The notes: generated by a model from the sequence alone, not told the origin. DNA of 64,000 bases from Rhizophagus irregularis (GCF_026210795.1 NC_089445.1:434001-498000); one strand, 5' to 3'. Numbered from the stretch's first letter, positions 37,123 to 49,129 are shown. A program made the numbers and translations.

Positions 37123-40089
37123 TATATAATAATAATTAGTATTAAATTTTAATAATAATGCATATATAATAAAATTCGACCTAAAATATAAAAAAAAAAT
37201 CTAGATTCACTGTCTAAGATCAGAACTCAGAAGGCTCGGGCCCGGAACATATCAAAATCCGAGTTTGGGCCGCCTCCCGGATCCGGTTTTTTCTAGGTTA
37301 CAGGTTCGCTATATATTAGTTACGATAGTTTACGTAATCATGCAGAGAACAGTCGTTATAAAAGAATTTATTATTTTGTTTAAGCCCATCCAATATTTAA
37401 AATAATATCAAGTATCAACAAGTTTTTTACAATTAATGATTTAACCCGTTTATGTGTCTTAAAACTTTTAATTCTTCAAATTGACTCTTCTAGCAGATAT
37501 TTACATTAACATCTTCAATATGAATATAATAATACGTGAGTTACTAGAAGATGAGAAATTTGATTATCAATTTCTCTATCAACAATTTTGTATTTATACT
37601 TAACAAATTTATTAAAATATACTTAAATAAGTATCAATAAAATATACTTAAATTAGAATTCAAGTACGTTTAAAATATTCTTATCTGTTATAATGTATTT
37701 AAATTTTAATTTAAGTATATTTTAATTATATAAAAATACACTAAGTACATTAGAGGTATATTTTAAGCTCAGTTTAGGTATTTTAAGCATATTTTAAGTA
37801 TAAATACTTTTCATAGTAAATCTTATTTTTTTGTTTGTCAAAAAAATACACCTTAAGTTGATTCTGTAGAAATTATCATTTGTGTTTATTTTAGATATAC
37901 AGTTTACCCTCTCTATAGCAAATTTTTAAACTTGCTATAATGAAGAAAAAATTCAGGTACAGATTTTTTTATATAATAAAATAACCTTCAGTGAATTTCT
38001 TACTATAACAAATTTTAATCTTTAGTTCATGGAATTTACAATAGTGAAAGTAAACTGAAATATTAAAATCAAATGGATATCAATAATAATATTAATTAAA
38101 ATTATTTTTACCATTTTTGATATGTAATATATAATTAATCTGCTTTATCAAAAAAAAAAATCTTAAAAATCTTAAAAATCTTATTCAAAATATCAATTAC
38201 TCTACCTAGTATAAATTATCAATTAATTAAACAGCTAGCAGAATAAATAAATAATAAAATTATTCACTCCTATAAAGTAATAAAAGCAAAAAAAAACCTA
38301 TCAGTACTTTTACTTTTAAAAATGCTTATTTTTAAATATAATATTTAGTTTAATAAAAGCTTTAAAAAAATTTTACTGTTTTTGTATTAAATATATTTTT
38401 TATTCTTATTTTATTTATTATTTATTTTTCCTATTATAAAAAGGTAAAAATAATATTAAATTAACCAATTTTTTGACATAAATTAGTCAAATTGAACCAA
38501 AAATTAACAAATTTTATTTAAAAAATTGCATTGAATTAAATATATTAAATTTATAATAAGCTAAATTACAAAAAGTTTAGTTCAATTTAATCACAAAAAA
38601 TTTTAGTTTAAATTGAATTGGATTTGAATTGGCTTAAGTTTACAAGTTTTATCTAAAAATAAAAAAAAATGGTAGTAATATTTTTAAATAAAAAAACTGA
38701 AAAAAATTATATATATATTCTAATTTACTATTTTATGAATTTTAAAGTCTAAAAGCTATTAATTTTTAGAGAAAAAAAAAGAAATATTAATAATATTTTC
38801 AAATAAAAAAAACAATTCTTTTATCTATTTTACATATTATTAATATTTTTAAATTAAAAAAACAGTTCTTTTATCTATTTTACATATTATTTTAAAGTCC
38901 AGTATTCAAAAGTTGAATTTCAAATTCAAAAGTATTTTTAAGAAAAAAAACATTAATTTACATCTGTTTTATATACTATTTTAAAATCTAGTATCCAAGA
39001 ATCTGAATTTTAAAAGAAAAAAAATTGATAGTTTAAATAAACCTGTTTTAATAAAAAAAAGGTTTTTTTAAAAATTAAAAAAAAACAATAACCTTATTTA
39101 AAAACTATTTTTTTAAAAAAAAATGTTACCTATTTTAACAAAAAAAAAATGTCTTATAAAAAATTTAAAAAATGGGTTTAAAAACCATTTTGAAAAATTT
39201 ATAAAAGTAAATGCAGAATGCTTAGAAGTTTGACTGTATATTAAATTTATTAAATACTTTAAATAAAATATTTTCTTTTTTTATTAATCTAATATGTAAA
39301 AATTTGAATAAATTTTTAAATTTTTTCATATAATATATGTAAAATTAAGTATAAAATTTAAAAATTTTTGAAAAGTAAATTTTCTTTATAATGTTTTTTC
39401 CTTCTATATTCTATATAATTTTATGTTACCAATAATATTGTCTTTATAGAAAATAATGAATTAGCAATATATATTTCTGCACAAGTATTTTTTGATATTA
39501 TTTTATCTAATTTAATTTTAAAGTACAAAACAATACCAATTATATTTTATATAATACAAGATTCTAATTAAAGAAAATTACATCTAATTAAAAAATAAAA
39601 AATATCTGATATTTTAAATAGAATATTATTTTATTAACCTATTAATACTGGCAATAAAAATGAATTGCTAAAAATCAAATAAAATTAAGTCAACCAAATA
39701 TATGAATATATGTTTAAAATTTAACCAGATCAGATTATTTAGATTAAAATGTAATTGTTATATATTAATTTGTTGCCACTCAAATAGTAATGTGACGAAA
39801 ACATCGGGCTACACGCTAAGATGGTGCGTTACATACGTCGCCTATCTACCTGATTAGTCACCATGACCACCCGACAGTGCACATGTGGGGTTCCATAGAG
39901 GAATGACGAATGGTTTACAAATTAATAATATTAGCATAGTTATATAGTTCTTTTACTTATGTATAATTACTAACATTATTCTAATAAATTTGTAAATGTA
40001 CTGCGGTTATTAAAAAATAAAAAAAAACAAATAGTAATATTAAAGAAAAATTTATTATTTTTTTTTTATTTTTTGTAATTACAGAAAAT
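37055..40089. other. 3-kb AT desert with repeat debris
   Basis: No gene seen. Features inside: an (AT)n run at 37090-37130, a GC-rich patch at 37220-37320, AAGTATATTTTAAG-type repeats at 37560-37830, a terminal-inverted-repeat-like start TACAGTTTACCCTCTCTATA at 37899, a degraded counterpart near 39215-39235, and a second GC-rich patch at 39785-39910. Probably several generations of dead transposons. Confidence 0.5.
37560..37830. repeat. AAGTATATTTTAAG-type repeat cluster
   Basis: Multiple copies of AAATATACTTAAAT / TTTAAGTATATTTTAA in both orientations. A second cluster with the same motif lies at 61310-61640, so this is a dispersed repeat family, not simple sequence. Confidence 0.55.
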
Positions 40090-41734
40090 TCACTCATTAG
40101 CAGTTATATTAGGATATAAATCAAATCTTCTTTGTGATGGAACTGGTATTGATTGTCTTATTACTTTAATTTGTTCCACATCTAAAAATAAGTTGGAAAT
40201 GTAAAAAACACACATACAAATGTACAGATTTTCATAAACTTCTTACCAATATTAGCATAAATAATCGCTTCTTCATGCTCTGTGGTTGCAAGAATTTGTC
40301 CACTAAATATAACATTTATGATAATAAATAAGTTTCGTAATAGACATCAAAGTACAAAACAATGTGCTAAACTCACCTTGGATCAACTATAGTAGAGTGT
40401 CCCCATGCATGATAAGCCGCTGACATATCCCGGGCAGGCGAACATGTAGCCACAAAAAACTATGTAATAAATAATTTTAACTTCACATGTAAAACTAAAT
40501 GCTAAACATTTCAAAATAAAATATTTACTTGATTATCGACTGCTCTAGCTCTTTGTAATACTGTTTTATAAATTTTTTAAAAAAATAATAAATCATTATG
40601 ACACTAAATTAATTGAATTATTCTAAAAACTTACACTCCCAATGTAATGGACCAGTTGTAAGATTAAACGCTCCTGGATATATCATTGCAATACATCCTT
40701 TCAAAAAAAAAAAATTATGAAATCAACACAAATTTATAGTATCACCCACTAGTAAGAATAAATTATACCTTTTCTAGAAGCAATCATAGCCATCTCCGGA
40801 AATCTCATATCATAACAAATACCAATTCCAATCTTTCCATAATCTAAATATTCGATATTAGACAATTGAAATATGATTATGAAATTAAAAAATAAATTAT
40901 TGACAAACCAGTTTCAAATTGTGTCAAAGAATTCCCGGGAGACAATGTTTCACTTTCTTGAAATTTTATCTTCCCTGGAATATTGATATCAAATAAATGA
41001 ACTTTGCGATGCTTTGCAATTAAATTTCCTAACAAAAGGGTCAAATGTTATTCAGAATCAATGATCAATTATGTGATTGACATCAAAATCAATTACCTTC
41101 GGTATCGTACACTAGACAAGTATTAAATAACTTTCCCGACGAATCCTCTCGTTCTGGTATAGATCCTTCAAAATCAAATAAATTTCAACATTAAACTGAA
41201 ATAGAATCATGTATCGTGAATTGATCTGTAAAGGTTATTCACCCCCAACAACAAATGCTTTAGCTTCCTAACGAGAATCAAAATTGAATGGATAATAACA
41301 AATTAATTTAATATATATTATATATAATATATAATTAGTTGATTTAATTTACCTTCGCTGCTTCAGAAAGGGTTTTTGCACTTTCTCCTTGTGAAATGTT
41401 TTCTGCATACTCTGCAAAATATTGTGTTCCATAAGGCGAGTTAAAACATTCCTAATAATAAGCTTTTTAAAAATAATAAAAAAAAAATCAAAACAAATCG
41501 ATCAGCTCGATATAAGCTAGATACCGGCAAAACAATAACTTTAGCACCATTTCTAGATGCCTCCAAAATTTTGCTTTTCGTTTTTAATAAATTGACGGTT
41601 TTATCAGCTGTAACACTTAATTGAATACATGCAAGCTTAAAAGAATTAGACATTGTGGATAAAAAATTCTTATGTTGAAAAGAATGAATCGGAGGTTTTA
41701 TTAAAACTGTGGATAATAGTTGACGTGAAAACAT
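40090..41734 (-). CDS. NIT2: Omega-amidase / nitrilase NIT2-like
   Basis: About nine exons from ATG 41734-41732 to TGA at 40092-40090. Carbon-nitrogen hydrolase fold with the Glu-Lys-Cys triad visible: Glu in '[11 protein letters not shown]', Lys in 'KHRKVHLFD', Cys in '[12 protein letters not shown]'. It continues '[15 protein letters not shown]', '[20 protein letters not shown]' and '[13 protein letters not shown]'. These features match human NIT2 and yeast Nit3, which hydrolyse alpha-ketoglutaramate and alpha-ketosuccinamate. The first 27 residues ([27 protein letters not shown]) look like a mitochondrial presequence, while Met28 gives the usual cytosolic start, so dual localisation is likely. 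Confidence 0.9.
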
Positions 41735-42400
41735 GAGTAGCTATAACAGATAATATAATAATTGATCAAAAACTAGAATAAATTTAAATTATCATGTGAT
41801 TATTTCTATATCAAGATCTTCATACCATTAAAATTTCTCACATACTAAATTTTATAGCGGATATTGAGTGTTTCCAAGCATCTATAATAATCGAATATAC
41901 TCGAGTATTCGTTTAAGCTTGCATTTTAGTTGATATTATTATGACATTAATTCTTACAAAATCGATTTTGACTATACTAAACGAATATTCCAAGCTTATC
42001 AAATAATTATTTTATGACATGATCCCAATCACTATCTTGTAATACGTAAGTTTACCCGTATGGGCTTTTGTTATTCTAATGAAGAATGGATATCTGACAA
42101 GATAAGTTTAGAATGGCGTAACATATATGTAACCACTACTGAGCGCCCAAAGATTTCCCATAATTGACCAATCGTTATCGAGAAAGCTAGTTCAGTATAA
42201 ATTTTATATAAGGTTGCGACCAAGTTAATAAAGTTAAGTTGTAGCCTTAAAACATCAAATTTATAACGTAGCAAACGACATTATTTAGAGCATTATTCTA
42301 TCAAAATAACAAATTTGCGTCTAAACAGCCTATTTTGCCCGAAGCTTTGACCAAAACTTACGTCCTCATCTCTAATTTTTCTTCCTCCAGCCATTGAAAA
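41735..42400. promoter_or_regulatory. Divergent promoter, NIT2 / antizyme
   Basis: 666 bp. Contains TATAAATTTTATATAA at 42196-42211, about 190 bp before the antizyme ATG; no ATG lies between roughly 42230 and 42401, so 42401 is the first start codon if transcription begins near that box. A pyrimidine-rich stretch CTAATTTTTCTTCCTCCAG just before the ATG resembles a splice acceptor, so an untranslated first exon is possible. Confidence 0.4.
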
Positions 42401-43589
42401 ATGTCGAATATTGGTATTCAGCTAAAAAACCTGGCTTTAAGAAAAAGCCAGCCCGTATTGCCAAAGGAACTTTTGGCTATCTGTTTTTATCACGATGGTG
42501 CTACTAAATATTATTATTCTACCTGTAAGTAAAATTAATATAAAAATATAGTTCATTTATTTAAACACATTCTTATTGATCTTTATACTCTTAATACAGT
42601 GGGCAAGAAGACTGGGTGGCGTTCCTGTAAGTATTTCAAAAAATTCCTTTTTCTTATCGCTCCCCTTTGTATTCTAACCAGTAACTTATAGACGATAATA
42701 CGATGAAAATGCTTTCACGACCTCTAAATCCCTCAATACAGGACACGACTCCCGATTTTTTACTAAACCCCTCAAACCCCTCAAGAAATTTAAGAAATTT
42801 AGAAGGTATTTTCCGCCATCCCATAAAAATCGACCGCGAATTACGCGAATTAATAATAATTCCAGAAAAAGATACCACTCCGACTTGGAGTGGTATAATT
42901 AAAAATAACACTTTATTTTTGAGAGTCTCTTCTTTGGAATATGACTCTCTAAAGGAGAGGTACGCTATTAATAAATCATTATGTGTAAATTTTTTTATTT
43001 AAGCAACACAATAAACATATTTCAAGATATGTTGGATCATAAGTGTCCCGGTTCATTAAAACCGCTGAAAGTAATCATATGATTACCATAGCTATGTTCT
43101 TGTTCAATGTTAAATATTTTTGAAACATAAATAGCATTATGAGCAAGAATTTGACTGTGGAAATGTTTGATTTTACTGATCGTGTGTTGACGAAAGCGGT
43201 TAAGGGATTATGAACCACATATTTTGAGTTCTAACACTTTTTTATTTAAAAAAATTTCATTTTGTTCTACTTTGTTTGTGCTGCACCTTTTTACGCTATT
43301 GTAACAAATTAGCATTGTTGCTGTTATCGAGCTGGCCGAAGAATTACTAAAGTGTGATACTTTAGTAATATGCCTTGATAGGAATGACAAAAATTCCAGC
43401 CTTTGTAAGTTCCTTTAAAATTATTTTTTTTTTGAAAAAAAAAAAAAATTCTAAAATCTTGATTTATTGACTCCTATTTCATTTTTAGCTACATTAATTC
43501 GAAGCTTTTTTTATTTTGGCTTCGAGCTCGTGCCCCCTGGCACGTATAATCATTCCAACGAGTTCATTCTTGTTGGAATGGAGCTCTAA
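42401..43589 (+). CDS. OAZ: Ornithine decarboxylase antizyme (+1 programmed frameshift)
   Basis: Antizyme binds ornithine decarboxylase, sends it to the proteasome without ubiquitin, and blocks polyamine uptake; its synthesis needs a polyamine-stimulated +1 ribosomal frameshift. Exons: 42401-42524, 42600-42626, 42742-42959, 43313-43404, 43489-43589. The first frame starts MSNIGIQLKN and ends '...KKTGWRS' at TGG-CGT-TCC-T|GA, a UCC-UGA site. Skipping one base puts translation into the frame 'DTTPDF...TPTWSGIIKNNTLFLRVSS', then 'SIVAVIELAEELLKCDTLVICLDRN', 'STLIRSFFYFGFELVPPG' and stop at 43587. These match mammalian antizyme ('NWRTVLSGGSLYIEIPG', '[22 protein letters not shown]', 'LLRTFSFLGFEIVRPGH'). 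About 50 residues precede and 137 follow the shift. Intron 2 splits the UGA. Intron 3 is unusually long (353 nt). Confidence 0.88.
42620..42744 (+). promoter_or_regulatory. +1 ribosomal frameshift site UCC-UGA, split by an intron
   Basis: After removal of intron 2 (42627-42741; GTAAGT donor, AATACAG acceptor) the message reads TGG CGT TCC TGA CAC. UCC-UGA is the shift site of most animal and many fungal antizymes, and the preceding Trp codon two positions upstream also matches. A second acceptor at 42691 would bypass the site. Confidence 0.8.
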
Positions 43590-44181
43590 AAAGATCTATT
43601 GAATTTTTTTACTGATCTATTACGATTAAATAAGTATTTTCAAATTAAAATATATAACATATAACGTATATAACAATTGTAAATTATTATAATTTTATAA
43701 TAAATAAATCATATTTTTTTACACGGTTAAATATAAGAATAAAATATTCCCGTGAATGTTGAAAATGCAAAATATACATTAATATATTGAAATATTTAGT
43801 AATTACACGGTGGTTGCAAGTATTTTAAAGTTAAGGAATATTGGTCCTTTACGGTAATTTAGGTGAGGATTCGGGAATATGTTAAAAGATTTTACAATTT
43901 TACGACAAAACTTATTATTTATATATATATATATATCAAAAATTGAACATTTTTTTAATCGCTATCAATTAGATATTAGCAAAGTTTATTAATAAAACTT
44001 CTTGTAAAATCGAAGAACTAATTTTGCAACCTATAATGTATATGATTACTAAGGAAATTTATTAACAACATTAAAATCAATAACAAATTTTAAAATTTTG
44101 CAACCATTTTTTTTTTCAGTATAGTTCCCTCCAGTAAATCAGTCTATCAGTCCATAAATAAATATGAATTTTTTTATTGAT
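43590..44181. other. Convergent 3' intergenic region
   Basis: AT-rich spacer between antizyme and eS28 with an (AT)n run at 43920. Nothing gene-like. Confidence 0.4.
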
Positions 44182-44464
44182 TTAACGAAGACGTCTTGCT
44201 TCACGTTCAGATTCCAAAAGACACAAAATATCGTTTTCACGGACTGGTCCTTTAACATTACGAATAATTGAACGAGTTGAATCATCCATAAATTCAACTC
44301 TAACTTGAGTTACGCCACCCCGAGAACCAGTACGGCCTAGTACTTTGATGACTTTTGCAAGTTTAACTGGTTGTTTTGCGTCCTATAAACCAAAAATATT
44401 AGTATTTGACAATTAAAACAAAGAAACCTGAAACTTTGATCAGTAAATATTCTTAAAATACCAT
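44182..44464 (-). CDS. RPS28: 40S ribosomal protein eS28
   Basis: Small-subunit protein near the mRNA exit channel. Exon 2 (44382-44182) codes '[66 protein letters not shown]', nearly identical to human and yeast S28 from the fourth residue on. The only upstream start that splices to it in frame is the ATG at 44464-44462, directly followed by GTATTTTAAG, so the coding part of exon 1 is just the initiator codon. The intron is 79 nt and ends GGTTTATAG. Full length is 67 residues, as expected. Confidence 0.95.
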
Positions 44465-44837
44465 TGCACTATTTATTCAAATAAAAGAAATTATATTCTG
44501 AGTTTTACTTTCTTGTAAATAAGGAGAATAATTTTTTTTTCTTCGCAGCAAGATTAAAAAAAAATTTTTTATTTCTTTTGATTACAGCTCACGTGATTTA
44601 TGTACGCAATACCGTGACCCAATACTAACGTGACCCAAAACTAGTTGTAATTTAAATAATTTTGAAATAAATTTATTAAATTTATTAATTCTTTAAGCAA
44701 TTAACAAAGAAAAAAATTATTAATACTAGATACATATAAGTCATATAACTGTCACAACGTTATTTTAAATTTTACAAGCAAAACGGAAGTTAATAAAGTT
44801 GAAACGTTATAATAAATAAAATGTATAACAAAACTTA
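44465..44837. other. Intergenic, eS28 promoter and SPT6 3' end
   Basis: 373 bp; contains CACGTGA at about 44591 and runs of T and A typical of strong housekeeping promoters. No gene. Confidence 0.4.
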
Positions 44838-47800
44838 TTAGCGTTTACGAGAATATCGTTCATAAATTTTTTGTTTCATTCCATTTATGAGTTCATCGAG
44901 ATTCGAAAAGCGGAGATCTTCAACACGAAGACCATAAGGTCTAAACATTCCTCGCTAATAAAATCGTAATCTCGATTAGCTTTAGTTTCAAACTGTCCCC
45001 AAAAAAATAAATAAATAAATTGATACCATTTTCGACATTCGAGTTCCAGGTCTAAATTTATACCCGTAGATGAAACAACCAGGGTTAGAATTGTCCATAT
45101 AAAATCCATATGCAGTATATTTCGGATTATTTCGAAGACAAGATTCCAAAAATTCATCTAATTGTCTTTCAGTTGGTCTGAACCTTTGATGATTAATCAT
45201 CTTATCAATAAAATCGTTTGTTTCCTCAATATATGTGACTAATAATTCTTCCAAAGCTTCATATTCCGTTTGTTCATTTTCTACAAATAACCTGCGACCA
45301 ACTTCTAGACCGGGATCCAGTCCTAACTCAATTATATCTATTCGAAAATAATTGAAATTTAATGATAATTTGTTGATCACGGGATAGCTTAAAATATAAC
45401 TTACCGAAATGACGATAAACATTATCACAAATCTTCCAAGTTATTGAAAGCTTATCTGGATTATCTGTCTTCGGTCGAATGATATAGAATCCATTTGGCT
45501 GCGTAGATAATTTTTCTTCTGCTTCTTGAGCAGAAACTCTTTCAAAACAAGGATGAGTAATGGTTCGTGGTGGTTTCGGCTTAGGTTTTGGGACATATTG
45601 ACTTACTTTTTTAACTAATAATCAAAGTTTAAATATAAAAATATGTATTAAGGCAAATAAAATTACTTTAAGGATGCTTTTACCTTTTATTGGAGGTTGG
45701 TAATTCTGTTTAGTCTCTCTATCAATGAACTCATCAAATCTTTTGTCGTAAAAAGAAATATGATGTCCTTTTTCTAAATCTCTCGGTTTACAACTTAATA
45801 CTATAGTAAAATCATCTTTATTTATTGACTTTACTAAAGCGTCGAGTGTATCACCTTCTTCAATATTATTATTTACTTTCTTATCTATATAATTCCATCC
45901 AATATTACATTCGAAACCTGAATTCTTAAGACGAACTCTTAAAGCACCAGTAGTAATGCTCTTAACAACTACTGAAACAATTAGACCCGGATACAAACTA
46001 TCTTTCGTTTCTTTAGTAACCATTTCGAAAACTTGATCATCGGTTGGTATTTCGAAATCTCTTCGTCTGTCACCGAAAGGGTTCCTGTTTTCTCTCTTAA
46101 TCAATTGCATTACAAAATATTTTTGATTTGAACGTGCATCATCCATATCAGGAGTATTTCTGGAGTATTTACGTGCCAGATCATAGAGATCTGGATGGAT
46201 ACGACTATCATCTAATGGCTCCAAAGGGTCAGAGCGTATTCTTAAAAATCCAGCACAATTTTGGAAGATTTTTGGTTCAAGATATGTCTCTTTCAATGTA
46301 GCTCGACTATCAATAAATGGTTCATAATATGGCTTGTAATTTTCCCCAAATATTACTTGCTTTAAATATATAGATTTTCTAGGACCAAACCCACAAATGT
46401 AATGTAAAGCTCTTTGTCTTGGCTCATTAAACTCGTCACGTAAAATGTCATTGATATCAACTCCTACTTCATTAACTACGTTAACGAACGCCCGATCTAA
46501 AGCCTCTTTAAATTTTTCTTCAGGCAAAAAGGATTGTAAAGGATGAAATTTAATAGCCAATATTTTGTCTCCAAGCCTAAGATATTCCATTAATGGATTT
46601 TGAATCATCCTAGCTAAGGATGTACAATATCTAGATAATTCCGACGACTTAGGAAACTCCTTTTTGGCTATTTCCGAAGCTGTATATTCCATTGCTACTT
46701 TATCATCAGTAACGATTACAGTGGCTTTGTCAGATTGATTCTTTAGTCTCTCGTTATGATAACGTACAAAGTTTTTAACAGTTTGAAGTAGAAACTTTGT
46801 TTTAAAATCATAACATCGTACGGCAACAACGTGAGGGTTAATTTCTTCTAGAGCATCCAGAAATTCATTTCCTTCTCTCGAATTTAAGTCCTTGAGCATG
46901 GGCCAAGACCATTCTTGGGCCTTTTTACCATTTTCGTTGATATAGACACAACAAGTATCATTCTCTATTCCACCAGCTCCAAATGATAATGCAAAAACGC
47001 GAGGAATTGCATTTCTACGCATTTCTGGTGTCCTAAATGGCTTAACATCAATCTTCCTTTCTAAATTGAGCATGCACTGCTCCATTATCGATTGTTCGGC
47101 GTTGGCTTTGAATTTTGCTATTAACCATGATTCAATAATTGGTCGTAAAATATCATTATATGCTTTAAAAGCAGCATCTACACGATATTTATTCCATTCA
47201 ACATGGTTACTCGAGGCTGGAGCAGTTTCTAAATCGAATCGTCTTGGAATATCACTTACAATATTATTTTTTAATGTTTCTAAAAACTTTTCTTCGTTAC
47301 GTAATTGAAACGATATATTTATCAAATTTTGATTTTTATAATGTAAAATTCGAGCAAAATCTCCACCAATATTGAATACCTTTTGGATAGGTATCTTCCA
47401 GAAGCAGTAAGACCAGATTTCATTGTTATCAGAAATAGCCTCCAATGGACCTGAAGTAATTAAAAGTCCATTTTGCATATAATTATTACGAACAAATTTC
47501 CGGAACATAGGATCAACTGACATTTCATATGCAAGTAATTCCATGGATTGTTTTAATAATTCATCAGGGGCTTTAGATTCAGGATATAATTGCAGTGCTA
47601 CTTCCCGAGGAGTCGAGCTCTCGTTAACGGGTTGATGAAGCTTAGTTTCTGAATTAAGACTTCGTACAAATGAAGGAATTTGAACTCCAAATTTGTCAAC
47701 TATCTTGAGAAGACCTTTGTGAATATATTCTAAATATTTAAGATTCTTAGATACCATGCCCTTGCGACGTAATTCTTCTGTTGGTGAAACTTGTTGAACA

Positions 47801-49129
47801 CTTATGGTTTTTTTCTTTTCTTGAAATTTAATGTATACACTCAGATCATAAAGTTCGTCAATTTCCTTCGCTTCCGAAAACACCTTACTGACGTAGGAAT
47901 CCTGAGAATGGTTTTTATAAATTTCGGAATTCAGTTTATCTCTCATTTCCACAAATTTTCTGAAATCATATTCGAGATCAAAAATGTGCCACAAATCAGT
48001 CCGAGAAAGGATTGTTGTCACAGGATCTTCATCATAATTAGCGATCAAATCTCTTTTATAGGTCCATATGTATGGAACTTCAACAAATTCTTGGCCGAAA
48101 AGTGTCAAGGCATTTTTAACAGACCTAGACAATTGTGACGATACTAGAATTCCATGATAATCTGCAAGAGATTTAGTTATTGTGTCTGTTGCTTGATTGA
48201 TTTCCTCTTTTGTAAGTTTACGATTCACTACGATATCAGGTCGAAGCTAATTTGATGATTAGACAGTCGTTATTTTTGGTTAAAATATTTTAACGTCGAA
48301 CATAAAATAAGCTTACTTGAAAGCGTTCAGGTAAGTCAGTCAATTTTATTTCTTTATCTTTTCGAGTTAAATAAGCTTCTGGGCTAAATACTTTTTCCAA
48401 TGATTCAATATTAAAATCCGGTGGTTCTTCCTAAATAATATTACATAGAATTTATCTTGGTCGAAAAAAAAATGACAATAGAGAATTAAAAATAACTTAC
48501 AATCTTTTCGAAGGCAAACGAATATTTGTCCTCAAGATCATGAAATACTTCATCGAATAATGTTGGTGCGTGCCTTTCACCTTCAATAAAATCTTCTCCA
48601 TCATCATAAACGACAAAGTCTTCCTCATTTTCCTCTAAAACTTCCTCCTCTTCATCTTCATCAAAAATATTTTTTACATCTTTCGATGGTTTTCTTACTC
48701 CTCTCTTTAAACGTTTGAATTTTTGCTTTAAAACAGGAAAAAAACAATACGCTAAATTAATAATATTAACAATACACTGATTATAATGTCAGTAAAAGAG
48801 GAAATAAACCGGTAAAATACCTCACTACGAGCAATTTTTACACCTGTGTTTTCTTCGATAAGATCAAGTTCATCCTCACTTAGATCGTCTGAAGATTCAT
48901 GCCGTCTCTTCTTGTTTTTTTTCTTTTTCTTTTTACGTTTCTCTTTTACTTCTTCCACCACCTCCTCCTCTTCGTTCTCATCGACAATGAATCCTTCAGC
49001 AATTTCCTTAGCAGCTTCAGAATCGGTAGATTCTTCTGCTTCGGAAGATGAATACTGATTATCCTCTTCTTCCGGCTCACGCTCGTCGCCATAAACTTCT
49101 TGTTCAATCTGTACACTATCACTATCCAT
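44838..49129 (-). CDS. SPT6: Transcription elongation factor and histone chaperone Spt6
   Basis: Roughly seven exons from ATG 49129 to TAA 44840-44838, about 1,350-1,400 residues. The acidic N-terminus ('MDSDSVQIEQEVYGDEREPEEEDN') has a basic KKKKKNKKRR block. The main exon (48228-45622 region) holds the helix-turn-helix, the YqgF-like domain ('PRVFALSFGAGGIENDTCCVYI'), helix-hairpin-helix ('RQRALHYICGFGPRKS') and an S1 domain ('LYPGLIVSVVVKSITTGALRVRL'). Later exons carry the tandem SH2 pair: 'HPCFERVSAQEAEEKL...GFYIIRPKTDNPDKLSITWKI' with the FLVR-type Arg, and a second SH2 ending 'YGLRVEDLRFSNLDELINGMKQKIYERYSRKR'. Spt6 travels with RNA polymerase II and binds its phosphorylated linker through the SH2s. 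Confidence 0.95.

Noticed and set aside
42391-42510. Second open frame in antizyme exon 1 ending ...RWCY-stop, reminiscent of the mammalian WCS shift context
   Set aside because: It has no ATG and its stop context is UAC-UAA; the ATG-led frame ending UCC-UGA after splicing fits better.
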